Assembly: GCA_035550295.1 (NCBI GenBank)
Contig: DASZPJ010000038.1
Location: forward strand, 1 to 53,567
Source of the DNA: DASZPJ01 sp035550295
GTDB taxonomy: Bacteria; Patescibacteriota; Saccharimonadia; Saccharimonadales; UBA4665
DNA length: 53,567 nt
Reading direction: 5' to 3'
Positions 1-9,262 of the stretch are shown here, in pieces; position 1 is the stretch's first letter; the number at the start of each line of letters is the position of its first letter. The notes under the pieces are model-generated. The model was not told the DNA's origin, searched no databases, and was given only the letters and a program-made list of their open reading frames with translations. The position numbers and the translations under genes are program-made.

Positions 1-380
1 AGATAGCTATATTTGCCATTTTTAGTATGACCATGGCCCAGGTAATATGTGCCATCTACCCAGAAGTAGTCACCGTTTGGTTTAGTCACCGATACCTGGC
101 CTGTTAAAGTTTCGCGCTCGTGTTGATTGCGACATAAAGCCAAACCCAAAAACCTGAACTGGCCGGGATCTTGGTCGGGACGCTTCAAGTTTGTTTCGTA
201 GTAACACCGCTGATGCTTGTCGTATTGCGGGTCTACAAAATAGAGCTTGATCTCCTCGCTGGTGTGTTCAGCCGCCGTGCCTTGGGCGGAGTTGCTAACA
301 AGTAGGGGAAGAAACGTGCCGAAAACAGCCGCCGTGGTGGCTCGCTTGGTTTTGTGAGGTGATCGTAATACTTCAGACAT
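1..380 (-). CDS. Secreted hypothetical protein, 3' end outside the window
   Basis: The frame is open from the ATG at 378-380 on the minus strand to the window edge, giving about 126 visible residues. The N-terminus begins MSEVLRSPHKTKRATT, followed by a hydrophobic stretch (AAVFGTFLPLLVSNSA) that looks like a signal peptide with a cleavage site near residues 35-37. The mature part is polar and aromatic (KLYFVDPQYD, GDYFWVDGTYYLGHG) and has cysteines in RCYYET and LALCRNQ, compatible with an exported domain. I do not recognise the family. A good minus-strand promoter lies just upstream (396-424). It is divergent from the gene at 470. Confidence 0.7.
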   Translation of the reverse strand, partial: MSEVLRSPHKTKRATTAAVFGTFLPLLVSNSAQGTAAEHTSEEIKLYFVDPQYDKHQRCYYETNLKRPDQDPGQFRFLGLALCRNQHERETLTGQVSVTKPNGDYFWVDGTYYLGHGHTKNGKYSY

Positions 381-395
381 AGGTTCAAGAATAAT

Positions 396-424
396 ATTAT
401 AACCTCAAATGAGATACTTTACAA
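396..424 (-). promoter_or_regulatory. Promoter of the minus-strand secreted protein
   Basis: On the minus strand, TTGTAA (419-424) and TATAAT (396-401) are separated by 17 bases. The -10 box ends 15 bases before the ATG, so the 5' leader would be about 9 bases, without a Shine-Dalgarno sequence. Confidence 0.6.
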
Positions 425-469
425 CCGTAAGCAATTTTCTTGGTTGGTTTGTGAGCGTAAACTTTGTAT

Positions 470-934
470 ATGATCGTGCATACACCGCGACTGGAAGTTA
501 GCATTCCAAATGGTGAGACTATTACTCGACGGTTGCGAGGCTTTTACGGCGAGCTCGGCTGGCCGGTCGAGGACCTCGGTAGCCCGAGTGGTTTAGCCGT
601 TCGACCAAAAGAAGCACGAGAGGCTTTTAGCTACATTTTCAGCAACACACTTCTAACCCAAAAAGTATATACCATGGACGCGGAAGGCTGGCTGAATAGC
701 CGCTATTCCCAGGGTATACGCCTGTCTAGGCCTATTTTGGCTACCGGCGTCGAAGTAATAGTGAACGATGAAGCGGCCGTGACAAAACTTCATGAAGATT
801 TTCAGGCTAAATTTCCACGACATATTGTCGAACCTATGGAGGCTTGCCAAAATTGGGGACCAGCCTTTTTGGCGGCCGACCCGCTGAACCACATGATGCA
901 CGTGCGCACACTTCAAGCGTTGCCCATGCTGTAA
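470..934 (+). CDS. Hypothetical protein, 154 aa
   Basis: Unrecognised soluble protein starting MIVHTPRLEVSIPNG. I prefer the ATG at 470 to an in-frame TTG at 464, because a TAAACT box at 458-463 ends six bases before this ATG and there is no Shine-Dalgarno sequence, the same leaderless arrangement seen at many other genes here. No membrane segment or signal peptide is visible. The C-terminal half contains EDFQAKFPRHIVEPMEAC and a His/Met-rich end (LNHMMHVRTLQALPML). It is followed after 14 bases by the CIRCE-controlled clpC promoter, so it is probably a separate unit. Confidence 0.6.
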   Translation: MIVHTPRLEVSIPNGETITRRLRGFYGELGWPVEDLGSPSGLAVRPKEAREAFSYIFSNTLLTQKVYTMDAEGWLNSRYSQGIRLSRPILATGVEVIVNDEAAVTKLHEDFQAKFPRHIVEPMEACQNWGPAFLAADPLNHMMHVRTLQALPML

Positions 935-948
935 CTCACCAAAGTAAA

Positions 949-985
949 TTAGCACTCTTGACGTGCGAGTGCCAAGTGCTACAAT
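949..985 (+). promoter_or_regulatory. CIRCE operator (HrcA site) fused to the clpC promoter
   Basis: TTAGCACTC (949-957), nine bases, then GAGTGCCAA (967-975): this matches the CIRCE consensus TTAGCACTC-N9-GAGTGCTAA except for one base. The spacer holds the -35 box TTGACG (958-963). TACAAT (980-985) follows after 16 bases with an extended -10 TG at 977-978. A bound HrcA repressor would directly cover the -35 region. A second copy precedes clpP (19648). Confidence 0.92.
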
Positions 986-1049
986 ATTTGTAAGGCTATT
1001 TTCAGTTTATTGATCTACAAAAAGGCCGAGGACAAGGAGAAACGAAGTT

Positions 1050-3533
1050 ATGATGCCAAACAGTCCAGACTTCCAGGAATTCCTGAACCACCTCACAAAT
1101 AACGCTTTGCAAAGTTTGAAGCACGCTGACGCCATTGCCCGCAGCTTTGGCAGCGCTTACGTGGGCACCGAGCACCTCTTGCTAGGCTTGCTGGCCCAGG
1201 ATGGCAGCATGGGCAGCAAAATTCTGGAAGGCGTCGGCGTGACGCTCGACCGCGCCCGTCTGGCGCTAAATATGACGCCAAAAACTCTGGTTATAAATGT
1301 GGGTGCCAAAGGATTAAGCGAAACCGCCAAATTGACGCTCAAGATGGCTTATGACGTAGCTCAAGATTACAGCCAGGAATACTGCGGTACCGAGCACATT
1401 CTATATAGCATCCTCAGCCAAAAGAATGCCCGGGCTACGATCTTGCTGCGTGACATGAACGTCAACGTTGACGCGCTGACCAACGAGATTGAACAATTCC
1501 TAAATCGCCAGCAATACGAGGAACAAGAAGGCGCTGCCACCTCTCGCCGCAGCAAAAAATCCGGCAAAAAGACAGCATTGGACTTTTTTGGAACCGACCT
1601 GACCGGACTGGCGCGCCAGGCAAAGCTTGACCCGGTTGTCGGCCGTGAAGCCCAAATTCGCCGGGTGATTACCATTTTGAACCGTCGCACCAAAAACAAC
1701 CCGGTACTGATCGGCGAACCAGGCGTTGGCAAAACCGCCATTGTAGAGGGCTTGGCCCAACGGATTGTGGCTGAAGACGTGCCGGACAGCTTGCTCGACA
1801 AGCGCATCATTATGCTCGACCTGGCCGGCATGATCGCTGGCACTAAATACCGTGGCGAATTCGAAGAGCGCCTCAAAAAAGTCATGGCCGAACTGGAGAA
1901 AGACAACCGTACCATTGTGTTCATTGATGAACTGCACCTAATTGTTGGCGCTGGAGCCGCTGAAGGCGCCATGGACGCCGGAAACATTCTGAAGCCGGCC
2001 CTGGCCCGCGGCAAGATCCAGTTGATTGGCGCTACCACTACTACCGAGTACACCAAACACATCGAAAAGGATGCCGCCCTGGAGCGCCGTTTCCAGCCCA
2101 TCCAAGTACCGGAAACTACGCCCAGCGAAACCCTGGCTATCCTAAAAGGCCTGCGCAAGCACTACGAAAATTTCCATGGCGTCACAATTAGCGACGAAGT
2201 CCTGGAAGACGCCGTTACGCTGGCCAAGCGCTACATCAACGACCGTTTCATGCCAGACAAGGCTATTGACCTTGTAGACGAAACCGCCGCCCACTTGCGT
2301 GTCGATAAGGGTAAGACCAGCCCCGAAGTCCGCAAGCTACAGAAAGAAATGAAATTGGTGAACGCCCAAATCGACGAAGCCGTTGACGCCGAAGACTATG
2401 AACGCGCTGCCCGCGCCAAAACCCGGGCTTCGCAGATCACCGAACAGCTGAACAAGCTGCGTGCCACCAACAAGCAAGACAAGCGCCTGATCGTCACCAG
2501 CGAAGACCTGGCCGATGTCGTGTCGCGTATTACTGGTGTGCCGGTCAAAAAGGTCATTCGCAGCGAAGCCAAGTACTTGCTGACACTCGAAAAGACACTG
2601 GAAAAATACGTCATTGGCCAGCAGGAAGCCGTCGAAGCCGTATCGCGGGCCATTCGCCGCAACCGTTCGGGAATTGGCAGCGACAAACGGCCGATTGGTT
2701 CGTTCATCTTTCTGGGCCCGACCGGTGTTGGTAAGACCGAACTGGCTCGTGTATTGGCTCGCGAGTTCTTTGGATCGGAAAACGCTTTAGTCAAAATCGA
2801 CATGAGCGAGTTCAACGAGCACCACAACGTGTCACGCCTGGTTGGTGCGCCGGCTGGTTATGTTGGTTATGACGACGGCGGCCAACTAACCGACAAAATC
2901 CGCCGCCAGCCGTACAGCCTGGTGCTGTTCGACGAGATTGAAAAAGCCCACCCAGATGTCTTCAACATGCTGCTTCAGATGTTGGAAGACGGTTACCTGA
3001 GTGACGCCAAGGGTCGCAAAATTGACTTTACTAACACCATTGTGATCATGACCAGCAACATCGGCGCCGAAAAGCTGCAAAAAGAAGCTAACCTTGGTTT
3101 CCACGCCAATAGCAGCAGCGACAAGAAAGACCTGGATGAACTCCACGCCGCTAACGAGTCGCACGTCCGTGACCAGCTAAAGAAGCTGCTGCGCCCGGAG
3201 CTTTTGAACCGTATCGATAAAACTATTGTCTTCCGCGCCCTGACCCAAAAAGACATCTACAAGATCATCGACCTGCAAATTGACGAACTAAAATCGCGAT
3301 TGCAGCGCAAAGGCCTGAGTATCCAACTTAACACTGGCGCCAAGCAGTACCTGCTGGATAACGGTTACGATGCCCATAACGGTGTTCGTCCGCTGCGTCG
3401 GCTAATCCAGGACACCATTGAAGACCACCTGGCGCTCGAAATGCTGGACGACAAATACGTTAAAGGTGATATCATACAGGTAACAAGCAAGAACAAAAAC
3501 AGTGAACTTACTTACGCCACAGTTGCTGAATAA
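1050..3533 (+). CDS. clpC: ATP-dependent Clp protease ATP-binding subunit ClpC
   Basis: Hsp100/AAA+ unfoldase of 827 residues that feeds substrates to ClpP. Domains in order: double Clp N-repeat (about 10-150), first AAA+ module with Walker A GEPGVGKTA (about 221) and Walker B VFIDELH (about 290), a UVR-like linker (DAEDYERAARAKTRA), second AAA+ module with GPTGVGKTE (about 556) and LFDEIEKAHPDV, then the C-terminal D2 small domain. An LGF tripeptide near residue 682 fits the ClpP-docking loop, so a partnership with the clpP gene in this window is likely. AGGAG at 1035-1039 precedes the ATG at 1050; a second ATG follows immediately. Heat-shock control by HrcA is indicated by the upstream CIRCE site. 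Confidence 0.95.
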   Translation: MMPNSPDFQEFLNHLTNNALQSLKHADAIARSFGSAYVGTEHLLLGLLAQDGSMGSKILEGVGVTLDRARLALNMTPKTLVINVGAKGLSETAKLTLKMAYDVAQDYSQEYCGTEHILYSILSQKNARATILLRDMNVNVDALTNEIEQFLNRQQYEEQEGAATSRRSKKSGKKTALDFFGTDLTGLARQAKLDPVVGREAQIRRVITILNRRTKNNPVLIGEPGVGKTAIVEGLAQRIVAEDVPDSLLDKRIIMLDLAGMIAGTKYRGEFEERLKKVMAELEKDNRTIVFIDELHLIVGAGAAEGAMDAGNILKPALARGKIQLIGATTTTEYTKHIEKDAALERRFQPIQVPETTPSETLAILKGLRKHYENFHGVTISDEVLEDAVTLAKRYINDRFMPDKAIDLVDETAAHLRVDKGKTSPEVRKLQKEMKLVNAQIDEAVDAEDYERAARAKTRASQITEQLNKLRATNKQDKRLIVTSEDLADVVSRITGVPVKKVIRSEAKYLLTLEKTLEKYVIGQQEAVEAVSRAIRRNRSGIGSDKRPIGSFIFLGPTGVGKTELARVLAREFFGSENALVKIDMSEFNEHHNVSRLVGAPAGYVGYDDGGQLTDKIRRQPYSLVLFDEIEKAHPDVFNMLLQMLEDGYLSDAKGRKIDFTNTIVIMTSNIGAEKLQKEANLGFHANSSSDKKDLDELHAANESHVRDQLKKLLRPELLNRIDKTIVFRALTQKDIYKIIDLQIDELKSRLQRKGLSIQLNTGAKQYLLDNGYDAHNGVRPLRRLIQDTIEDHLALEMLDDKYVKGDIIQVTSKNKNSELTYATVAE

Positions 3534-4521
3534 GAAAAATCAACAAGGTCTTGGACAGCTAGCCAGCTTTGCCATCGTTATTTTTTGGTGTGTGCTGGTG
3601 GGCTTGGTCATGCTCAATCGCCAAAATATTTTCGACCGGTGGCGGCTGTGGCATTATCACGCGCCAGTTGCGATCGCCCAACTAGCTACGCAAGACACGA
3701 TGACGTCGTACGCCCGCAAGGTTTTCTACGTCAATGAGCCGGCGATTGACCAAAAAGCATCATTTGCCGCCCCCTGTCCCAATAATGGCGGTGAGCAGAC
3801 AATTGTCTTAGGCTGCTATCACAGCAACCAGAAAGGCATATTTTTGTTGAGCGTTAATGACCCGCGTCTCGACGGCGTAGAGCAAGTGACTGCGGCCCAC
3901 GAAATGCTGCACGCCGCTTATGACCGGCTGAGCAAAAACGAACGCGATCAAGTCGACGGCTGGCTAATGGATTATTACAAGCACGACCTCAAAGATCCGC
4001 GCCTGATTGCCACCATGGACTCCTATAAAAAGACTGAACCGACGGAAGTAGTTAATGAAATGCACTCAGTATTTGGCACCGAGGTCGCTAATTTGCCGAG
4101 TAAACTAGAGAAATATTACCGGCGCTACTTTACTGACCGATCCAAAGTTACGGCCTATGCGGCTGCTTATCAAGGCGAATTTACCTCACGCCAAAATACT
4201 ATCAGCCGGGATGACGCCCAGTTATCCACTTGGAAGGCGCAAATTACTGCCAAAGAATCCGACCTGAAGACTAAGCTCAGCCAACTCAATGCTGAACAAT
4301 CGAAGTTGTTGGGTGAAAAAAACCGTGGCGACTATACCGATTACAATAACGGCGTGCCCACCTATAATGGCTTGGTTAATAGCTACAACAGCGAAGTCAG
4401 CAGCCTGAAAGCGCTGATCAACCAGTACAACCAACTAGTAGTCAGCCGAAATGCCGTAGCGCTCGAGCAAGACCAGCTGGCCAACGAACTGAGCAACAAC
4501 ACCAAGCCAATTAATCAATAG
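3502..4521 (+). CDS. Membrane-anchored HExxH putative metallopeptidase with coiled coil
   Basis: About 339 residues. A single hydrophobic segment (about 20-40, ASFAIVIFWCVLVGLVML) suggests a type II anchor. The outer part carries AAHEMLHAAYDRL, an HExxH zincin motif at about residues 133-137. The C-terminal third is a Gln/Asn/Ser-rich helical region (about 245-335) that looks like a coiled coil. The GTG at 3502 overlaps the end of clpC by 32 bases; the in-frame TTG at 3523 is an alternative start. Placement suggests co-transcription with clpC. I infer peptidase activity only from HExxH; the third zinc ligand is not assigned and no substrate can be named. Confidence 0.7.
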   Translation: MNLLTPQLLNKKNQQGLGQLASFAIVIFWCVLVGLVMLNRQNIFDRWRLWHYHAPVAIAQLATQDTMTSYARKVFYVNEPAIDQKASFAAPCPNNGGEQTIVLGCYHSNQKGIFLLSVNDPRLDGVEQVTAAHEMLHAAYDRLSKNERDQVDGWLMDYYKHDLKDPRLIATMDSYKKTEPTEVVNEMHSVFGTEVANLPSKLEKYYRRYFTDRSKVTAYAAAYQGEFTSRQNTISRDDAQLSTWKAQITAKESDLKTKLSQLNAEQSKLLGEKNRGDYTDYNNGVPTYNGLVNSYNSEVSSLKALINQYNQLVVSRNAVALEQDQLANELSNNTKPINQ

Positions 4522-4563
4522 TTAACTTTTTAGGTGTACACTAGAAGAACTTTAGGAGGTTTT

Positions 4564-5913
4564 GTGGCCAAAAAAACAGCCAGTAGATTCGTTTGCAGCA
4601 ACTGTGGAGCCGTCAGCGCCAGCTGGGCGGGCAAGTGCAGCGTCTGCGGCGAGTGGAACACCATCCAGGAAGAACTTACTTCCAGTGGCGTAGCCCAAGC
4701 CGTAAAATCAGGCCATGTTCTGCAACCGAAATCCGTTACCGTTGCGGCCGGTCGCGACCAAGACCGCTTATCAACTGGCCTAAACGACGTCGATGATGTC
4801 TTGGGTGGCGGCATTGTGGCTGGAAGTGTGAACCTTTTGGCCGGCCAGCCTGGCATCGGTAAAAGTACTTTGCTGTTGCAGCTGGCTTATCATGTGGCCG
4901 CCAAAGTGCCAGTACTGTACGTTAGCGGTGAAGAGTCGGCGCACCAAATTGGCATGCGAGCTTCGCGGCTGGGAACCGAACGGGCCGAAATGCAATTGGC
5001 AACCAGTACTGCGGCTGACGACATTGCAGCCACCATTGCCGGCGGTGATTATAAGCTGGTAATCGTTGATTCTATCCAGACTATGAGCGTAGCCCAAATC
5101 AGCTCGGCAGCCGGCAGCGTCCCGCAAATCACCGGCAGCACCCAGCTGCTAACCCAAGCGGCCAAGCAATCCGGCACCGCAGTTTTGCTAGTCGGCCACG
5201 TTACCAAAGAAGGTTCAATCGCCGGGCCAAAAGTCCTGGAACACGTAGTTGACGTGGTATTACAGCTGGAAGGCGACCGCTACGGCGGCTTCAAATTGCT
5301 AAGGGCCATCAAAAACCGCTTTGGCAGTACCAATGAAGCTGGCATTTTTGAAATGAGTGAACAGGGACTCCAGCCGGTCGAAAACCCATCAGCCGCGCTG
5401 TTGGCCGAAAGGCAGGTGAGTGACGGGTCTATCGTGTTGGCTACGCTTGAAGGCACACGGCCGTTGCTGGTAGAAGTCCAGGCTTTAGTCAATAAAACCA
5501 GCTACGGCTATCCTAAGCGGGCAGCCAGCGGGTTTGATTTGAACCGCCTGAACCTGCTGGTTGCCATGTTGGAGCGCCGCACCAAACTAAGTCTTGCCGA
5601 GCACGACATTTACATCAACATCGTTGGAGGCATCAAAATCACCGAACCAGCTGCCGACCTGGCGATTTGCTTAGCCATTGGCTCGGCTGCTAAGGGACTG
5701 CAGTTAAGAAAGAACGCGGTTGTATTTGGTGAGGTTGGTTTGTCCGGTGAAGTCCGGCATGTGCCGCACGCCGATAGGCGTTTGAGCGAAGCCAAAAAAT
5801 TAGGATTTGACGGTGCCATCGGTCCGATTATTAAATCCGACCAAAAAATCCCCGGCTTATCAGGTGTTAGTGACGTCCGTAGCGCGCTAAACCAGTTCCT
5901 CGAAAAAGATTAG
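4564..5913 (+). CDS. radA: DNA repair protein RadA
   Basis: RadA/Sms branch-migration ATPase, 449 residues from the GTG at 4564. That start is chosen because AGGAGGT at 4554-4560 is well spaced; an in-frame GTG at 4534 would add ten residues that encode the Shine-Dalgarno itself. Visible features: N-terminal zinc finger C11-x2-C14 and C25-x2-C28, Walker A GQPGIGKST (about 95), the RadA-specific KNRFG motif (about 250), and a C-terminal Lon-protease-like domain (DIYINIVGGIKITEPAADLA). The protein processes recombination intermediates with RecA. It ends six bases before the convergent penicillin-binding protein gene, and no terminator is visible between them. The zinc finger is intact here, unlike several other zinc sites in this window. 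Confidence 0.95.
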   Translation: MAKKTASRFVCSNCGAVSASWAGKCSVCGEWNTIQEELTSSGVAQAVKSGHVLQPKSVTVAAGRDQDRLSTGLNDVDDVLGGGIVAGSVNLLAGQPGIGKSTLLLQLAYHVAAKVPVLYVSGEESAHQIGMRASRLGTERAEMQLATSTAADDIAATIAGGDYKLVIVDSIQTMSVAQISSAAGSVPQITGSTQLLTQAAKQSGTAVLLVGHVTKEGSIAGPKVLEHVVDVVLQLEGDRYGGFKLLRAIKNRFGSTNEAGIFEMSEQGLQPVENPSAALLAERQVSDGSIVLATLEGTRPLLVEVQALVNKTSYGYPKRAASGFDLNRLNLLVAMLERRTKLSLAEHDIYINIVGGIKITEPAADLAICLAIGSAAKGLQLRKNAVVFGEVGLSGEVRHVPHADRRLSEAKKLGFDGAIGPIIKSDQKIPGLSGVSDVRSALNQFLEKD

Positions 5914-5919
5914 CTCTGG

Positions 5920-8900
5920 CTATTGGTTCCAGGACTTGTTGTCAGTAGCTATCGGGTTGTTACCGCTATCTTTAGCAGTTAAATTGGCTGTGTAGTGCCC
6001 TGGTGACAGCGGTGAACCAGGGCTACCAATCGTATCGGACGTTCCTGTAATTCCATAATCGCATCCGGTGGTAGGTCCGGTCCAACACAAATCATAGGTC
6101 GCCCCGGTGATTGAAGTCCAACTAAGGTCCGCCGTGCCATTTAGGGCGTTGTGGCTATCTACCTTTAGGTTCAGGTTATTGTTGCCGCTATTTTGCGGGG
6201 GTGGAACCGAGTAGCTCAGGGTTTGGCTGGCGCTTCCCTGGTAAAGCACGCTGTCTACAACGGTCGCGGTTAGTGTGCCGCTACCACTGGCCGTCGGTTT
6301 ATAGGTAAATGACACGGTGCTTGGGGAATCTTTAACGTGCTGGCCGTAAATCGTTTTTCCTCCAAGTGTAAAGACGACTTTGCCTGGGTACTGCGGGTAC
6401 AGCGTATCAGTTAGCGGATGCGTCCCTTGTGTAACTGTAGCCGTAATCACACAACTGGTATTACAGGTATTTGGCGCGGTCAAGGTAACGGTTGGCGGGC
6501 TGTCATTACAATTGTGAACATCGTCAGTCGGGTTGCTGCCAGTAGTCGTACTATTGCTGGCACCGCTGCTGCCAATATTGGGCAGGCCACCGTGGAATAA
6601 GTCGATATTCCATGACGCAACATTACCATTGGATTGTACTTCTTTGGCGGCACCTGGTGTACAGCTGGTGGCTAACTTGCCGGACACGCGGTCAATAGTC
6701 TGGGCCGTGTACTTTTGGTTGCTGTGGCCGCCAATGTACCATGATGGGAAGAGGTCGTTGGTTGGTCCGGGCTCAACATCTCCGTAGTGGATGTGGCTGC
6801 GCTGGATATAAGCTGGTTCGGACTTGACGGTTTTGGGTTCCACCCAGTTTTGCGGTTTGGAATCACGGTGGGCGTATTCCATCCATGGTTTGACCATAGG
6901 CTCCGTCAAATTCTCCATAAAGTTGTGCAGGGTGACGCGACGAGTGTGGTTTCCGACCCATACGGTCATAGCATACTTAGTTGACCAGCTGGACATCAAG
7001 CCGTCGTAGCCGTCGTTGGTGGTACCAGTCTTGATGGCGAAGTGCCAACCGTTGTAACGGTGGAATTTTCCATTGTAGCTATAGCAATTTGTGGCAGTAC
7101 ATGAACCGCTCAAGTAGCTGGCGTTAGGATCGGCCATCATGTCATCGACTATGTAGGCTGCGTCGGCTTTGACAACTTGCTTAGCCTTTGGTTGCGTCCA
7201 TTGGTAAACCGTCTTATCGGCTGAGTCACTAATCTTCAGGATGAAAGTACGGGGAATGGCTTGGCCTAGGCGGGCCAGGGTTGCTAAACCATTGACTTGG
7301 TCATCCAAGTACAAATAAGCACCATCACCAATGGCCGAGGAAGCATAACACTGGGTAGGCTGGGTCAGCTTCTCGTCGGCGTAGCAGTTGTATGGGGACA
7401 AATGGTGTTCTTGGTCGTAAGTGTTATCCATCATGGCTCCAGCAGTCTTGATAACTGAATTGATTGAATCAACGTGTCCAGCGCTTTTATCGTTGGGCTT
7501 GGCTTCCAACATGGCTTTAACGGCCGGAATGTTACGTGAACCACCTAAGGCGTAGCGCAATGTTACGGGGCCGGGATTATAAAAATCGTAGTCATACAGG
7601 TACGGCTCGGTGCCGGCCGGGCAGGCAATGTGTTCGGCTGGGCGGAACTTACAGCTGCCCGAATAGCCCGGCAATGGGTCGGTGGTGTCGTAGAGTACGG
7701 ATCCGGCGCCAACGTTGTTATTGTTATTGATCAAGGTTGTGTAGTCGTAAGGTTTAAAGTTGGAGCCCGGGGGTATCAAAATACCAGCCGCATAGTTGTT
7801 CTGGCCGTAGTCTGGATTGTTGAAGTCAGTGCCACCAATTAGGGTCACAATCTGGCCAGTTTTGACGTCTTCACCAACCATGGCTTCCTCGTCGGCGCCG
7901 GCGGCATTGATGTTAGGAAGATTGGCGTTAGCAACTTCCTGGGCTTTGTCCTGCAGGCCCATATCTAGCGTAGTAATGACTTTCCAGCCGCCACGGTTGA
8001 CTGTCGAAGCCCCGTAAGTTTGCTCTAATTCTTCCTTGGCGGCCAACACGAAGTACGGTGCCTTTATGTGGGTGTAGCGTGAACCTTCCAACGGTTTAAC
8101 TTGTGCTAGCACATTGGCTTTGAGGGCATCACTAGCTTGTTTTGAGGTAATGTAACCCTGCTGAACCATTAGGTGCAAGATGTACTGCTGGCGACCAACT
8201 AACGCGCCCGGATTGAACGTGTCTTGGGTGACTGCCGAATTATATTTATGGCTGCCATATGGCGAGTAGTAACTTGGTGACTGCGGGATAGCTGCCAACA
8301 TGGTTGCCTGGGCGAGAGTCAGGTGTTGGGCATCAGTGTGGAAGTAGTCTTGGGCTGCCACCTGGACGCCATAGTCCACACCGCCATAAGGTGCGGTGTT
8401 CAGGTAGCCAGTCAGAATGTCATCTTTGGAGTACTCCCGTTCCAGCTCGGTGGCCAGGATCAATTCCTTAACCTTTCGGGTAATCGTGCGGTTGTTAGTC
8501 CAGTTTTCGTTAAGCTTTACCAACTGCTGGGTAATCGTCGAACCGCCCTGGACGCTCCCACCGGCACCAGTCAGGTCGTGCCAACCGGCCCGCATAATGC
8601 CACGGATGTCAAAAGCGCCGTGCTTGTAAAAGTCTTTGTCTTCCACGGCTACAGTGGCCTCTTTCATATAAGGCGTAATCTCATTTGTTTCAACTGGCGT
8701 ACGTTTGACCGAATTGTAATCTTGCCACAAGACAATCTTGCCAGTCCGGTCGTAATAAGTGGTGTTGCCACCCAGGCCGTCGCCGGACAGGTCTTTAATC
8801 TTCGGCAGGTCTTTGCGGAAGTAGGCAAACAGGCCGATAGTCAAAAAGAAACCACATATAATACTGACGCCAATAATTTTGAGCGCCATAATTCCGCCTT

Positions 8901-9129
8901 CGCGGCTGAACCAATAGCGAATAACACGCTTTGGCTGCAAACGATAAGCAATCCGCTTCCAGCGATCTTTAGGCAGGCTGGCTAAATATTGGGCGTGGGC
9001 TGCGGCGCGGTCGGCTTTGCGGGCCTTGCTGCGGTCGGCCAGGGAACGGTTAATCGGCAGCGCCTTACCGCTCTTGGTTGTAATACTGTTGCGCGCGCGG
9101 TTGCGGCCACTCGAACGATTCGCGCTCAT
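5920..9129 (-). CDS. Class A penicillin-binding protein (transglycosylase/transpeptidase)
   Basis: Bifunctional peptidoglycan synthase of 1069 residues. A basic cytoplasmic N-terminus (1-80) precedes one membrane segment (about 81-104). The GT51 glycosyltransferase domain has VEDKDFYKHGAFD with catalytic Glu near 163 and GGSTITQQLVK (about 196). The transpeptidase domain has SNFK (Ser456/Lys459), SRN (531-533) and KTG (700-702), a complete SxxK/SxN/KTG set. After about residue 860 there is an unusual 200-residue extracellular extension: a Ser/Thr-rich linker, an Ig-like domain (about 885-975) and a fibronectin-like segment to the end. Cysteines such as CNTSC may form disulfides. It is divergent from tyrS. 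Confidence 0.93.
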   Translation of the reverse strand: MSANRSSGRNRARNSITTKSGKALPINRSLADRSKARKADRAAAHAQYLASLPKDRWKRIAYRLQPKRVIRYWFSREGGIMALKIIGVSIICGFFLTIGLFAYFRKDLPKIKDLSGDGLGGNTTYYDRTGKIVLWQDYNSVKRTPVETNEITPYMKEATVAVEDKDFYKHGAFDIRGIMRAGWHDLTGAGGSVQGGSTITQQLVKLNENWTNNRTITRKVKELILATELEREYSKDDILTGYLNTAPYGGVDYGVQVAAQDYFHTDAQHLTLAQATMLAAIPQSPSYYSPYGSHKYNSAVTQDTFNPGALVGRQQYILHLMVQQGYITSKQASDALKANVLAQVKPLEGSRYTHIKAPYFVLAAKEELEQTYGASTVNRGGWKVITTLDMGLQDKAQEVANANLPNINAAGADEEAMVGEDVKTGQIVTLIGGTDFNNPDYGQNNYAAGILIPPGSNFKPYDYTTLINNNNNVGAGSVLYDTTDPLPGYSGSCKFRPAEHIACPAGTEPYLYDYDFYNPGPVTLRYALGGSRNIPAVKAMLEAKPNDKSAGHVDSINSVIKTAGAMMDNTYDQEHHLSPYNCYADEKLTQPTQCYASSAIGDGAYLYLDDQVNGLATLARLGQAIPRTFILKISDSADKTVYQWTQPKAKQVVKADAAYIVDDMMADPNASYLSGSCTATNCYSYNGKFHRYNGWHFAIKTGTTNDGYDGLMSSWSTKYAMTVWVGNHTRRVTLHNFMENLTEPMVKPWMEYAHRDSKPQNWVEPKTVKSEPAYIQRSHIHYGDVEPGPTNDLFPSWYIGGHSNQKYTAQTIDRVSGKLATSCTPGAAKEVQSNGNVASWNIDLFHGGLPNIGSSGASNSTTTGSNPTDDVHNCNDSPPTVTLTAPNTCNTSCVITATVTQGTHPLTDTLYPQYPGKVVFTLGGKTIYGQHVKDSPSTVSFTYKPTASGSGTLTATVVDSVLYQGSASQTLSYSVPPPQNSGNNNLNLKVDSHNALNGTADLSWTSITGATYDLCWTGPTTGCDYGITGTSDTIGSPGSPLSPGHYTANLTAKDSGNNPIATDNKSWNQ

Positions 9130-9158
9130 AGACTAGTTGTTGCCCCTCATTGCCGACA

Positions 9159-9164
9159 ATTATA
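9159..9164 (-). promoter_or_regulatory. Extended -10 promoter of the penicillin-binding protein gene
   Basis: On the minus strand, TGcTATAAT is a perfect extended -10 box. The -35 position (GGCGTT) is poor. A short leader with GAGGGG precedes the ATG at 9129. Confidence 0.55.
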
Positions 9165-9224
9165 GCAAATCTTCAGCCAAAAACGCCTATGTTTTTATGG
9201 CAGCATTTCAGTAATCTTTCAGCT

Positions 9225-9253
9225 TTGATGCCGTACTCGCTGTACGCTATACT
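9225..9253 (+). promoter_or_regulatory. tyrS promoter, leaderless arrangement
   Basis: TTGATG (9225-9230), 17 bases, TATACT (9248-9253). The -10 box ends nine bases before the ATG at 9263, so transcription should start only a few bases before or at the start codon. No Shine-Dalgarno is present. Confidence 0.7.
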
Positions 9254-9262
9254 AAACAGATT

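Noticed and set aside
1367..2158. Long open frame on the minus strand inside clpC
   Set aside because: The protein is low-complexity and shows no family features, while the plus strand encodes a complete ClpC. It is a shadow of codon bias, like many others opposite rpoB, rpoC, fusA and tuf.
8323..8985. 220-codon plus-strand frame opposite the penicillin-binding protein
   Set aside because: It lies entirely inside a well-supported gene, has no ribosome site, and its sequence does not resemble a protein family.
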